From: Exophiala sp. HKRS030
Lineage: Eukaryota > Ascomycota > Eurotiomycetes > Chaetothyriales > Herpotrichiellaceae
Direction: 5' to 3'
Assembly (NCBI GenBank): GCA_023897205.1
Contig: JAHWDD010000019.1
Location: 55,796 to 119,795, forward strand
Length of the DNA: 64,000 bases
Part shown: piece by piece, positions 21,416 to 33,380 of the stretch
Layout of the letters: each line of letters starts with the position of its first letter
Position numbering within the stretch: the stretch's first letter is position 1
The notes under the pieces: model-generated
Seen by the model: the letters and a program-made list of their open reading frames with translations, nothing else
Database searches by the model: none
Told to the model about the DNA's origin: nothing
Translations under genes and position numbers: made by a program

Positions 21416-22143
21416 AATCAATGACAGGAAGAATGTCCGGAAGCTTGATCTCTCCAGGGATTGAAATCAGGCACTCGAAGAAGCTTCAGAAAGCAATGCC
21501 AGTCGAAATAGTCTCGATTCGTCCTGTAAAAATTAATTGACCACGGCCACCCGCAACTCGCGGACACTACGAAGATTCATTTTGGGGATGTCTCGGTATT
21601 GAGCAAAAAGGGAGGCCGCATTTTGGTTTGATTAGCTTGGGAACTGAAGTGGTGTGTAGTCGGATATCAATTTCTTATGACGGGGATGCTACAGCAGAAA
21701 CTCGTGTATGCTGTTTGATAATACTATATTGAGACTAGCCGTCATCATGATACTAACGGTATCTACAGAGTGCAAACCCATGTCTACGGCCGTTGCGGGT
21801 GAAAAATTTGCAAATGACTGGAAGTCAAAGATCTTTCCATTTCTCTCTAAATAGCCCCCCTACCATGTATCTCATACGGCCTACAAGGTAAGTGTGATAC
21901 ATGGCAGCTGCGGTCCAGTGATCGCAAGAAACTGATTGGCAGTAGAGACAATCCTTTAGCGAGCACCACACATTGCTTCCCACCATAAAGACGCGGTTAT
22001 ATCTTCTCAGTCATTCCCACCTTACTGTAACTTCCGCCACATTTTTGCTTTGGAAATTTCCTCCCAGCTCCCCCAACCTCAGCTCTGCAAAAACAGTTTA
22101 CTTCTCTTCCACACCAGACAGATCGCAAGGAATTTTCTTCGTT
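21416..22143. other. No gene recognised
   Basis: No coding frame supported. Near 21,865-21,905 a short interrupted inverted repeat is visible (taccatgtatctcata and tgtgatacatgg). Confidence 0.45.
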
Positions 22144-22906
22144 ATGGATATCAACAAATTGTTATCGAACCGGAGGCAGTCGGAAGAATCAGAGAAGAAG
22201 GAATTATTAGAGTCGACCCTGAAAGTTAATGACAAGATCCTCACGATGGTAAGAACGCTAATACATAAACTTTGCTCGATATGTCTCTGACTTCTACGCA
22301 AAGACCACAAGACATTTCTCCTTCCAACAGTATATCGTCATCATCTGTTCCTTGTTCGTATGCGTCGGATACCACTATCGTAACGGCGATGAAAGACCAC
22401 TGGAAGATATCCTTAGAAGGGACCTGGGAGACTGGAACCAAGACCCTAAGCCAATATGCTGGGATATTTTCTGTCAGACCTTCTCCTACGTTGCTTGGAT
22501 GAAGTCAACCAGAAATGAGCTGGAGCGACAACTAAGCTACATTCTCGGCGAGGTACGACATCTCCCAGAGAAATCTCTAGATACAATCCAGTGCGTTCAA
22601 TCAGAGGCTTTCTGCTGGATACGAAATATAAAACTCATCTGTCTCATTTATGGGGCCCCATTTGGACATCTCGACATGCCCAAATTTTGGGTTACAGACA
22701 AGCTAGACAATTTGGTCTCCTTGCTCAGTGATTCTCCGATGTTTCCAGGTTCCATCTCTCGGACGGAATTAGAATCAATCATGCGAAAACTATGTCGGTT
22801 GTTCATGAAGGACACCCCTGATGGACTTCATATACCTCCTACGACAAAGAAGAGGCGTTCTAGTGAGCGATTAGGTGCACAGGAGAAGTTTGTCAAGCGG
22901 GATTAA
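22144..22906 (+). CDS. Orphan protein, 235 aa, one intron
   Basis: Join 22144-22248 and 22304-22906. Intron of 55 bp with donor GTAAGA, branch CTGAC and acceptor CAAAG; both sides are phase 0. The first exon is a charged helix (RRQSEESEKKELLESTL). The second exon starts TTRHFSFQQYIVIICSLFV and contains LEDILRRDLGDW and YVAWMKSTRNELERQL. The C-terminus is basic (PTTKKRRSSERLG), like a nuclear localisation signal. Single hydrophobic stretch near residue 45-55. No family recognised. Confidence 0.5.
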
Positions 22907-23777
22907 TCAGCTGTTCTTTCCGTCTACGAATTGCACAGCATCTCCCTAGCGAAATAGGTTTCTCGTTATATTTGTGAGAGTAGTGGACGCTGTACGGAGT
23001 ACAGTAGTTGCAGATCTCGAGAATACCCATTGTACCCCTACTCTTTAGACTGTTAATATTGCCGAGATGGTATGTGCTCCGCGTGAGACCCCAGCTAGGT
23101 CTGTTATGATGGTGGCGCAGGACGTAATCTCCCCTAAGAAGCTTATAGTTTGCTGTGTTTCTGGACTCCCCGTCGTGAGGGTTGCGCATTTCAGCTTCGG
23201 CTATACTGTATTGCATCATTAAGCTCTCTGCCTATGTCCAGCCCTGATTCCTCTAGAGTGGTACTTTACGATAGCATGCCGTCCATTCTGCCTAGTTCTC
23301 AGGGTTTAGGGGCAGATCAAGTCATTTCAGCCATTCTGCCTGACTGACCGGCATCAACCCAATGCGCCGCCTTGATCCACCTTCACCCAAGTTAAAAATG
23401 ACGGCCTCCTTGTCTTCGCTAGCGACCACGTATTCCATGCAGGTGCGACTCACTATGAGGCTGAGTTTGCCTGAACAACATCAAATATTTGCCTGATTTT
23501 GCCTTTCGGTTCGCGAACTCTTGCCAGAAGACGTATAAGGCACAGTTCCACCCACTGCTCGCAAGTCTAAATATCCCCGGCGAAGTGCTCATCTTCTCAC
23601 TCATCAGACATCTGACTGTCGCACTGTATGCTGTACGCTGGACCCATCATGACGAATACGATATTAAACAGGTGTTTCGGGGGAAAAGCCCCCAGAGGGT
23701 AATGCCTTCATAAGCGTCATCTTCTTCTGCGTTCGGCTAACTATGTTTGCCGTTACAGCAGTTCTCATGCCTACCAA
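22907..23777. other. No gene; gtacggagtac palindrome
   Basis: Holds tgtacggagtaca at about 22,992, a word that recurs in the window. Otherwise no support for a gene. Confidence 0.45.
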
Positions 23778-25620
23778 ATGCCGTTACAACCCGAAACAAG
23801 GCCCATCTCACAGGAACAGCTCATCATCGAAGCGAAAGAGATATATGCTAGCCTCGTTGAAGTCGAGAAGAAGTGTTTAGAGATCTGCCAGCAGCAGTCC
23901 CAGACTACAAACGAGCTCTCCAATGAGCAATGGCAGGCATTGATTGTCTTACATCGGACCCTGTTACACGAGCATCATGATTTCCTTTTGGCCAGTCAAC
24001 ATCCTACGGCGTCACCTGCGCTTCGACAGTTACCGACGAAATATGACATGCAGGCGCGAATGTGGAGGCATGGTATTCACTTCTTCCTTGAGTTACTCCG
24101 CCATCGACTGCCGTTCTCACTGGAGCATATGCTCACCTTCTTTCATCTCTCTTATCAAATGATGGGCTTGATGATGGAATCAGTGCCTGCTTTTCATGAA
24201 ACATGGATAGAATGCCTAGGAGACCTGGCTCGTTATCGAATGGCCATCGAAGAATTTGATATGCGGGACCGAGAGAACTGATCTGATACTGCCCGAATAT
24301 GGTATACTTGTGCTGCTGACCGCTCTCTCGCGACCGATCGTATATAGCATCACTTGGCCGTTTTAGTAAGACTCAATGTGGTTCGTCAGCTGTTTTATTA
24401 TTCTAAGGCACTCGTTAGCGATATCCTATCTGTGAACGCTTGGCACTCAATCATGCTTTTGTTCTCTCCTTTTCTCGATAGGTATGAGATAATAAGTTAG
24501 AAGTACCTTAGGGTAGAAACTAGTCTGGTTATCGCGGCGGGTGTTCTCTTTACCTGTGGATTTATCTATAATTATTATTTACATATTCTTCGGTTTGTAT
24601 TTGAGTTAGACGAAACTATTAACATAATAGGATCGAACTTTAAGATATAAGGAGCAGAAATGGCATCGACCCTTATTGCCATGATCCTTAACTTCGGATC
24701 TGACGAGAATGTCCTATGGAAAGCCCTTTGTGCGGACTTAGAGAAGAATAAGCAGCGCCAAAATGAAGAACAATCAGATTAGCCCTTTGATACAAATCTC
24801 TCTGAGAATCTCGTGGCCAAAACTCAAACGCGCCGGAAATTCTGGGAGTAAGATAGCCCTATCAATATTCAAAACTTTGTCTAGGCTACTACGCCACTTT
24901 GTGATAGACTAGAGATCAAATTCTCTCCTTCGAACGAAGTAACGTCATACGTTCTGCCTGTTTGATACCAATGCATTTCTATCGTTGCGGCCAAAGTCGG
25001 AGACAGAAATATCCTCCCGTTTCTACACTTCACTCTGTCGTTTCTATGGGGTCTGTCAGATGTTCTAGAGACTCTTATCTACCTCGAAAAGTACGTCTCA
25101 TGGGACAAATTGGTTTTGTCGTTAAACTCGATAAGCAGGTCTGGTGTGGTTGACAGAGAAGTTGAGTCCCCAGCTTTCCCCCAACAACAGTCAGGTACAG
25201 GTCCTCAATTACCAGAGGACTTCTTAATGCGTGGGTTCAAATGGTCTCACTGTCACTACTATCCCCCCGAATTTTTCGAGGGACAAGTGACAGACGAGGA
25301 TGACCGCACACTGGAGCTTCCAAGTCACGCACCGCCACGTGCAGGGAGATGTCTCTGGCTTGGTGTGAGGCTTGCTTCTGTATGCGAAACCACCAACATT
25401 TTGCTTTGAAGATTCGCTAATGTTTTTGCCTAGTTAAAACGCTATATCACTTATGACGGCAGGTCGAAACAATTCGCTTGCACAGAATTCACGCAAGCAC
25501 TGCCACCTATCTCACTCACCAATATCTCCCAAGTCCCTGCCATTTTTGAGAATGGAGAGACATCTCCTGGATAGACGTCATCTAAGATTCGAAAGTTCAA
25601 GCGTCCTTGGAATGTACTCG
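23778..25620 (+). pseudogene. Decayed Est1/SMG7-like gene
   Basis: The first 167 codons from ATG 23,778 are intact and carry the block MWRHGIHFFLELLRHRLP and TWIECLGDLARYRMAIEE, which I recognise from fungal proteins with the Est1-type TPR/DNA-binding domain. The same frame then continues beyond a TGA (24,279) and a TAG (about 24,344) with WYTCAADRSLATDRI and HHLAVLVRLNVVRQLFYYSK up to about 24,490. Later C-terminal pieces follow: MASTLIAMILNFGSDENVL (24,660), LETLIYLEKYVSWDKLVLSL (25,060), LPEDFLMRG, and RTLELPSHAPPR with RCLWLGVRLAS (to about 25,379). A GTATGC...CTAG intron there still joins in phase to RYITYDGRSKQF, ending in a TAG at 25,571. At least four stops and internal loss make it non-functional, though one intron is preserved, so death seems fairly recent. 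Confidence 0.8.
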
Positions 25621-26511
25621 TGTAATCTATTGACCCTCAGGAAGCGTCCCTGCAGCAGTTCTTACTTGTGTATTTTCGTCGAACACCACTTTTGTACTGG
25701 CGACGAACGGCCCTTCCGCTCATACTTTCACTGCTACGTTATTGCCGAAACAAATTCGAACAGGCAAACGACATTCGTGTGAAATCTTACATGGGGCAAA
25801 TGTAACTCGGAACAGCGAGAGTGGCATTTCATCTTGATGCAAAATGTCGTTGGGCATTTAAGGGTGGAGGTTGACGATATCTTTTGGTTCATTCGATACT
25901 TCTTATTTCAATAATCCGTCGGGTTAGAAACTTCAATGACGAAGACAAAAGCTGTCTCCACCTGGGTCGCACCAGGTATCTAAGATACTGAAGTATCTTC
26001 AAATAAGAGGCCGAGTGGCAGAGTTAGAGATAAAGAGTAGGAGAACATTTAGCGGAATGGCATTACTGGCAGTCTGACGATGATAGTATTTTGGTCGATA
26101 TATAAAACTTTATGTAGTAATGACCAATTGGTCCAAATTAGTTACTCTGTGTTCTCATTTCCAGGAGTGTCATTCCTTGTCGATAGGGGCGACAAAAGTT
26201 GGTGTGAAAAATCGTGTTCTCTCTCTCCCTCCTGATTCTTGGTCTCTAAGTTATATTTGACAACGAAGTGATGATCTCACTATACATGTACTTCATGCCG
26301 ACCAATTTTCTAGGCACAGCAGGCCACAAATGCAAGTGTACGTATGTTGAGAGCTTCGAAGTCCGAGCAGGGGTAACATGGCGCAGAACGCAATCTCCAC
26401 TGATTTCCCAGTCCCGTAGCTGCGCAAATATGGTCTACAACATATATTATTCCCGCTCTTCGTCTGATTCCCTACTCTTCTCACCTCATCTCACTAGATG
26501 CTGTGATCGAA
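25621..26511. other. No gene recognised
   Basis: Sequence after the Est1-like remnant; only short frames. Confidence 0.45.
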
Positions 26512-27963
26512 ATGGCTTTTCCACATAGGAAACGACGAGGTGCATGCTTGTCCTGTAAGAAACGCAAAACCAAAGTACTTTACATCCTTCGCGTCTTGAA
26601 ACAGAACCTTAACAACTTTCATATAGTGCGATGGCGGAAAGCCTTGTCAGAGTTGTCAGAGAAGACAAGTCGAGATCAAGTGCATTTACGAACAACCCCA
26701 AATTACTGTAGCTACCAAATTTCAAGATACACCTTTTCGGTCGATATCCTGGATAGCGAATCTCCGTTCGAAATTTCAAAAGGCACAAAATTTCCTTAAC
26801 ATTGCGCACTTCGAAAGGGCTTGGATTGTTCTTGGGTCTGCTATTCGTGAGGCTGTGACTCTAGAGAGAGGTGAGTTTCGGGGTAATCTACGCATACCAC
26901 CCTGCTAAATAGAGAAGATCTCCAAATGTCGAACTGCTTTCGAGAAGTTTGGTGGTCACTAGCCAGCCTCGATGCTAGATTATGTTTGTTGATTGATCGT
27001 CTACCGTGTTTACCACCGAGTTCGAAGCTGGCAACCCCGGCGCTACATCAGCCGCAGTCTCGCGAAGGCGAGTTCAGAAAAATTCAGTTTGACGTCTCCG
27101 CTACGCTACTCGAGGCATGTCACGCTTCGCCATCCGTCGACGGACTCGATGAGTACATAAGAAATTTAGAGCGAGATCTGGCAGCCTTGCTTCAAATTCA
27201 AAAGAGTGTGGTTCGAGGTTCTGAGCTATCAAATGACACTGAAGACTTGACATTCGAGGTGCTGTTATTCTCCATGATCTTATACTTGAAGGTCTGGGAC
27301 GGAGAAGGAACAGCGAGCAAAGCTGTTTCACTAGCGACAGTGATCATGGAGAAGTGGCACGATCTTAGGCGCAGTCCTCAGGACTGGCCTCACAGAACCG
27401 CAGCAGACCTGGCATCGAAGACTCTGGAGAAGGGCCAGATATTGATTCCCACAACTACGACTCCTGCCGAATCAGTCAATGACAACAAGGTTCTTGACTC
27501 AAATCTGAAGTCCTGTGTCCACGACTTCAGCCCGTACACCATCTCTAACAACGATGGCTATTTCCCAGACGAAGTCTCCGATATTCAACCTCTTCAAATC
27601 CATTCGGAAGATGAAGGACACATTGGCTGGTATTCGAAAAGTGATTCAGAGCCGGGCCATCACTCCACCTTGGACCAAGCAGCCCACAATCCGTTATATC
27701 TTGATACCGCATCGTTTGATCCTCCCACGATAGCACTTAATCTCGGACCAAAAATGGTCTCTGAAAGACAGTGTGCATTACCGACTTCGACTTTTGCATA
27801 CAAACGACCAGTCGTGCCTTTACCGGTCACACTGCAGAACGATTTGAACGATGGCCAGTTTTTAGATACATCTGTTTGCATGCAGTCCAACAGCATGAGT
27901 CAATATAGATGGATTGGCGATGATACGAAGTGTCAAGGAGAAGCTCCACCCTTTTTGGCGTGA
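26512..27963 (+). CDS. Zn(II)2Cys6 transcription factor, 451 aa, shortened regulatory domain
   Basis: Exons 26512-26574, 26627-26870 and 26915-27963, phases consistent. The zinc cluster is split by the first intron: ACLSCKKRKTK then CDGGKPCQSC and a final Cys in IKCIYEQ, which gives the full six-cysteine pattern. After only ~50 residues comes FERAWIVLGSAIREAVTLE and FREVWWSLASLDARLCLLID, the second half of the fungal-specific regulatory domain (Fungal_trans); the first half normally found between zinc cluster and this block is missing. The C-terminal ~300 residues are poorly conserved and acidic. A DNA-binding regulator with an internal deletion is the simplest reading. No biosynthetic genes lie beside it to suggest a target. 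Confidence 0.72.
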
Positions 27964-28519
27964 CGAAATCTCCAAGGGATGTTTACTATCGACTATACTG
28001 TACTACAATCATGAATCAGTGGATAGTAACCCTGCGAGAGCTTTTTCACTTTGTATTCAGGGCAGGAAGCAAGCCGTAGCCACGAGCCTCTGGTATTCTC
28101 GTGCTCAATATTTGTATCGACGCTGGAGCTGAGGAGCCCAGTGCCTCCCGCTTGGGGTTTGTATCCAGTCGATACTTTCACATCCTTGGCTTTTTACCCT
28201 TCTGCCTCACCTCAGCTTGACGAAAGATCGTCATCTTAGTCTTTCTTTGAGTCTCCCTCGTCGTGTTTGTAGTCATGGAATCTTTTCTTCGAAAGGGGTG
28301 TGAAGGCCAATGTGGAACCCGAGTCCATGTCCTTTAGATAGCAAAGAGCACTGATGCCACTTTGACTACCCGACATCCGCCTCTTAGCCAGCAAAACCCC
28401 CTTACAGCGGCCGGGAAAACTTCTACTTATGCCCAGCTTTTAGGCTATGGGCCCTGAAACGTAACATTGACAGCTCCTGGCGAGTTGCTCCTCGGGCTTC
28501 TTCTCTTCTACAGATACCA
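27964..28519. other. No gene recognised
   Basis: Region downstream of the zinc-cluster gene with no supported frame. Confidence 0.45.
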
Positions 28520-29048
28520 GCCACCCTGTCGATGATGGAAACTCACCTCTGTCTCGTATTCCTTCCACCCTCAAGGAAATCTCTAGAATCGAGAACCTCC
28601 TCCATCGAATCAACGATTTCGACCCGAAGATACTGAACCTACTTCAGACACTACAACCATCTTTTGACCACCCTTTTGTCGCCCTCTCTTGAAAACCGTG
28701 GGCAAGTCAACTGCTGGTGGGAAACAAAGTGACGGCCAGCTCAAAATGATGCAGTGTCTCCTTATACTTGGTTCTCAATCGAAGCTCTCGGCTTCCTTGA
28801 AACGTGAATCTGATGATACACGTGCACTGGAAGATTTGGTCCAAAGAGACGAGGAGGAGTGGCTTCCGAGGGTGTACACAGAAGAGTATAAGACTTTCCA
28901 AGGTGCAGAATCAGACCACAGTATCAGCTGGGAAGGACTCACCTCGGAGTTTGTGTCCGCCTTCCCTGGAGTCCTCCCGAAAGAAGCGGAAGCTCAAAAG
29001 ACGCTAGCATTTCAACTGCGCAGTCAGCTCTGGCACAATCTTAAATAG
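28520..29048 (+). pseudogene. Possible remnant of an orphan gene in two frames
   Basis: One frame reads STLKEISRIENLLHRINDF up to a stop near 28,692; another reads RALEDLVQRDEEEWLPRVYT and SEFVSAFPGVLPKEAEAQ to a stop at 29,048. Neither has a proper ATG. They may be two exons of a damaged gene; family unknown. Confidence 0.25.
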
Positions 29049-29385
29049 ATGAGCCAGCTCCCGGATTGGCCTCAGAAGCCGTTCCTAAAACCACTACGAC
29101 AATTCATGTGCGCAGAGCTCACGGGGGAGATGAACGTTTGGTTGGTTCTTCGCGGCTCTGCTGTGATTCCTTCTGGCGATTTGACTGGTTTAATACCGTG
29201 GAACAGACATAACCGGGACTTGAAATAGCTGGCGGAGATTCTGGGCACTTCATGTCTGTTTAGCAAACCTCTCACCGATAAGAAGCTTACTGCGACATCG
29301 CTTTAAGACTGTATCCAGAAACTGGAGGTTTTATTTTGTGGCTTAGGAATTGATTAGTAAGTTTAGGGTCGATGTAATTCGGAGT

Positions 29386-29417
29386 CTATACTGACAATTC
29401 ACTATACTGACAATTCA
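29386..29417 (+). repeat. Two direct copies of a 16-bp unit
   Basis: ctatactgacaattca occurs twice in immediate succession (29,386-29,401 and 29,402-29,417). Confidence 0.9.
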
Positions 29418-29424
29418 TCTTCCT

Positions 29425-29823
29425 AATAGTATTAACTCGAGCGAAGCAACATATGTGGTGGCATTTTACCTGTGCAAAGCGAATGACGACGCCTTTATCA
29501 GACATTTTCGAAGTTTACCTTGCCTGTCGACCATCGGCAGGGACCCCAGTTCCGAGCCTGGGAAATGGCAGTATCGATGCGTTTTGGAAAAGCACGAGTC
29601 GTCAGTCACCCAAGACGATCTCTTCATAAACAATCGGCGACCGACATACTATAAGGCCTTTGAATCTCAGTCTCAAGCTCGTCAATGCTGGGAAGACATC
29701 GTTGGAAGGTCCCAACAACTTTTAGATCATCGCTGTCCAAGGCCTTTTCCGGGCAATATGAGCACGTCAGATCGTCCTGAGGTTTTTGAGGCCGTCGAGC
29801 TCGTCCGATCATATATGCCCTGA
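29425..29823 (+). CDS. Possible exon of an orphan gene
   Basis: Open frame of ~130 codons without ATG near its start: YVVAFYLCKANDDAFIRHF, then GKWQYRCVLEKHESS and SQARQCWEDIVGRSQQLLD, stop at 29,823. The composition is protein-like, but no start, partner exon or family could be identified. Confidence 0.28.
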   Translation, partial: NSINSSEATYVVAFYLCKANDDAFIRHFRSLPCLSTIGRDPSSEPGKWQYRCVLEKHESSVTQDDLFINNRRPTYYKAFESQSQARQCWEDIVGRSQQLLDHRCPRPFPGNMSTSDRPEVFEAVELVRSYMP

Positions 29824-30197
29824 AGAAAACAATGATGACAGAACCACCAGGAAAGTCATCTGAAATTACAAAAGTGGACGGAGATTAACAAACTGAGTCA
29901 AGTCCCAGAGAAAGCTGCCAAATAATCATTGGTGTCCAAAGGACTTGCTGTTAGTAGTAAAAGGATCGTTCTCTTCAGAGTGTTATCGACAAAGCTCGCA
30001 GGTATTAATTGTCTCTTTTCAGTCTCACTCGGTCACTCATTCTACAACAGTGCTTGTGCGTGATTTAAGTAATACCATCCCACAGATCCTATGACTAGGC
30101 AAATCGAGACTTTATGAACCGATGAGGATGGCTTCGACTGGAATACTCCTTTCGCATATGTAATATTTTACTAACCTCATTGTTGACAGGATCAGAC
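29824..30197. other. No gene recognised
   Basis: Nothing supported. Confidence 0.4.
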
Positions 30198-30620
30198 TCA
30201 TCGATGCAGCCTAGGCGCTCCCACCAAATTGCCTTGCCTTCTTGCTAACTGTCTGCCCCTTAATCGGGCCAGTTCCTCCGCAATCAGTTGTTGGTGGTAG
30301 CACAGTGGAGCTATGATTGCGCTATAACACTTTATATAGACAGGCACCACAGCAAACAGGTGATTGACCGAAGGTTGAAGAAACTGGAGAGGCTCTCCTC
30401 GTGTATAGAACGTGATAGTGATAACTCCTATAGGCGCCCTCAAGGCGAAAGACACCAAACTTGAATAACGGGAGACAAAAGTGTAGTTTTCGTCACCCGA
30501 TAAGAAATTAACCGTGACTTGCTCTGGCTGCCGACAACTATTTTGGTCGAAAATCGTGAGGTATACGGTATAGCCGTGTTGAGCGACTGTGAGAGTCGGG
30601 AAAAACTCGATCTCGGACAT
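30198..30620 (-). CDS. Small orphan protein, 140 aa, strand-rich
   Basis: Single exon, ATG start. The first ~90 residues alternate hydrophobic and polar residues as in a beta-sandwich (QHGYTVYLTIFDQNSC; GVITITFYTRGEPLQF). The last 25 residues are basic (LARLRGRQLARRQGN). No signal peptide. Family unknown. Confidence 0.42.
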   Translation of the reverse strand: MSEIEFFPTLTVAQHGYTVYLTIFDQNSCRQPEQVTVNFLSGDENYTFVSRYSSLVSFALRAPIGVITITFYTRGEPLQFLQPSVNHLFAVVPVYIKCYSAIIAPLCYHQQLIAEELARLRGRQLARRQGNLVGAPRLHR

Positions 30621-30986
30621 GGTTGCCTGCGGAGGGTTCGATTGTTGCTTTCGCGGGAAAGCTTTGCAGGATGACTTGAGAACCGGTGTGCTTCGCCTTA
30701 AGTATACCTAGATACTACGCTTTGCGCGAACCGCGCTAGTCGCTCTGTTGTCGGGATCTTGAACTCGATTCTCTGGTTTTGACCTATAGTCCTCTCACTT
30801 TATGCGCCCGTATCAAGCGATGGAGACGTCGACCATTCTTTGAAAGTCTACAGGCATATAAGTCTGGTCATGGGATTGCGAAACGCTCGGTAATGACAGC
30901 CATTGGGAATCGAGTCGTACTGCCTGCAGAAGTTGACATGACGCCCGCTGTCTTCGTGGATCGTCGCGGAAATATCTGTTCAGCCT

Positions 30987-31796
30987 TCATTGGTTCTCGT
31001 GGATACATTGTAACTTTCGCGGTCGGTGACCCTGAAGGTTCATTTGCACTAGCTTGGGTACTCTCGAACGCTGTTGGTCGAATCTTGGCCGTCGAGAGTG
31101 GCACGCTTTCCAAAGAGTGAAAAGGAGGGTATGGTGCTCTCTAGGATCAACACGTTTGTCCTGGATGGTTGCTTTACACCTCGGATGTAGCTTGCACTCC
31201 TGGCGAGGAAATTTGACATTGGAGGGGAGGACAGCCAGTGGCGTGCGGTCTCGCTGATGCTGTGTCCATACGCGAGGTTTGTCGTGAATATCGGTGATCT
31301 CGCGTGGATCCACATTTTCAAGATCGTGCTGGATTCTCAGCAGGGCATGTTGTTCTTGCTTCAAATCCACTGTAACCTCCCAGGGATGCTCGTCAATTAG
31401 CCCTAGTAAAGATCGATATGCTCTTTCATTCATGGTTGGCATTGCTGAAAGTCGTGAATGTGAGACTTCGTGGAATCTGGGCAAAAGAAAAGGCTGTCAG
31501 AGGCTCCAGCTTCCGTGAGGCTTCTTATAACAGCCCTGATAGCCTGTTGAGGGAGCGACTCAATATGCTTGGGAATCAGAGGCATGATCTGTGGCACTCA
31601 GGAATTGCCGCGCGCGTATGCCATGGTCGAGGAGGTGCCGTTCAAAGTATTCGAAACCAGGCGCTTCGGAGTAGGCCAAGGACGCTTCCATTTGGGTATT
31701 TACGCTGCTGTATGGCTTAGCGAGTTTGACTTGTCCGGAGTACGATCGGGCCTGGCTAGACATTGCGCAGTCTGAACACCAAGTTGCTTCGGCTTG
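30987..31796 (-). CDS. Possible spliced orphan gene, structure unresolved
   Basis: Two minus-strand frames look protein-like: an upstream one with ATWCSDCAMSSQARSYSGQV and APGFEYFERHLLDHGIRA (about 31,790-31,560), and a downstream one with MNERAYRSLLGLIDEHPW and LLRIQHDLENVDPREITD (about 31,430-30,990). They could be exons of one gene, but the splice sites are not evident. A plus-strand frame covers part of the same region and cannot be excluded. Confidence 0.25.
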
Positions 31797-31896
31797 CATG
31801 TGCAAGAAATGGCAGCCAAGTCGCGGTCTTGCATATCAGTCGAAAGGAGTTAGTGCGGACATGTACTGCATAGTACTGTAGAAGGCAGCTTAGCTC

Positions 31897-31920
31897 TTGA
31901 TTGATTGATTGATTGATTGA
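31897..31920 (+). repeat. Microsatellite (ttga)6
   Basis: Six perfect copies of ttga. Confidence 0.95.
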
Positions 31921-33320
31921 TCACGTCTAAGTATGTCCCAGCCACCTTTACCTGTACAGTCGCGGCTATGCAGCGAATGACTAAAAGTACAGGTGCCTCC
32001 CCCGTCGAATTTCTGAACGACAAGCCGTTCCTGTCACGAACTGCTTCTACCTCCACTCCAAGTGGTTTCAGCACGCCTGCACTTATAGCCTTAATGATTG
32101 TGTCCTGCGTCGGTGTACTTGTCCGGTCTATCCTGGCCGTCCTCTGCTTCTCTCTAATAATAAACACTCGTCTACGCTAAGAGTGTTCGAATACTGTGGA
32201 CGGCACTGCTCGGAATTGCTCCAGCAATCCCGTCCTGATCATCATCTTTGCTGCATAGCTCTTGATTTAAGTGATTAGTATCCTAAATATCACGGAGATC
32301 GTCTCGGATAGCACCTAATCGAACGCCATCGGTTGGCACCAGAAGATACTACATCCTTGACATGCTGCAGAGCCCAGCAAATCACTCGAACCTACACGCC
32401 ACGATGACCACACATTGGTTCCTTAGAACAAACAGGACCGAGTGAGCATTACAGTAGTGCCATAATTATCCTGTTTTTCCGCACTTTCTCTCTATTGTAC
32501 TGCAGAACCGATTCTTCTGAGGGTGTAGCCGAAACTGACTATTGAATTTTGGGGTTCCTTCCTGCATTAGCTTGCTGGGTGACATCTGAAAGACGTCGCG
32601 AGTGGAAGTCCCGCTGAAAACCAGAAAGTTTGATTGTGTCCTCAATGTAGATTAGTACCAGGCTGAAAAACCACATGAAAGCAAGAGCACTTCGGCAATG
32701 GGCTCCCTCAACTCGCTTCTCACTTTATAGAGGACATTATAATTCGTGGATGGACGAGTGGCTACGTAGAGAATGGTGGCAAAAGATTGCGTGAGTGGCA
32801 AAATCCTCCAAAGATTGCGATGAAGTGTAAAACATTCCTACTGATGACTTTCTTGGGCTAGATACACGAAAAGTAGTGGAGGGGTGGCCAGAGCGGTCGG
32901 GATGGTTGGTAGCAGAAATCCATGAAGAAGCATGTCAGAACATTTTAGGACAGCTTCGCTGCCTGTGACTGCATGACGAAAGCCATAGAAAACAGTGGGA
33001 CGAGAACGATAAAGAGGTCGTAGCTAAAAGTAGTCGGACCAATGATTTTCGGTGGCAGACTAGGCTGCTTGAACCCGTTTGCTCATCCTCAAATGCCGAC
33101 TTTCTTGTAACCATCTTCTTAAAACCTGCCTACCCTTTTGCAGCCACAAACCACGCTTCTTTGCGGTTCACGCTTGTCCAAATCTGTCGTAGCTGATCCC
33201 ATTGCTCTGATGAATTAGCGGTAAATGTGGTGTCTAACGGTACAGTATTGTTGATCCGGAAACATAGATGAGACGAGCGCGATGCGGTCGCTAGAACTGT
33301 CACAGTACTGTAAAGTATAG
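31921..33320. other. Gene-poor stretch
   Basis: A plus frame ending at 32,180 contains a hydrophobic segment (ALIALMIVSCVGVLVRS) but has no ATG. Nothing else was supported. Confidence 0.4.
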
Positions 33321-33326
33321 CCCACA

Positions 33327-33376
<50 letters not shown>
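33321..33376 (+). repeat. Microsatellite (ca)n
   Basis: About 26 CA dinucleotides interrupted by one ccc near 33,329. Open frames through it only encode Cys-Val runs. Confidence 0.97.
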
Positions 33377-33380
<4 letters not shown>

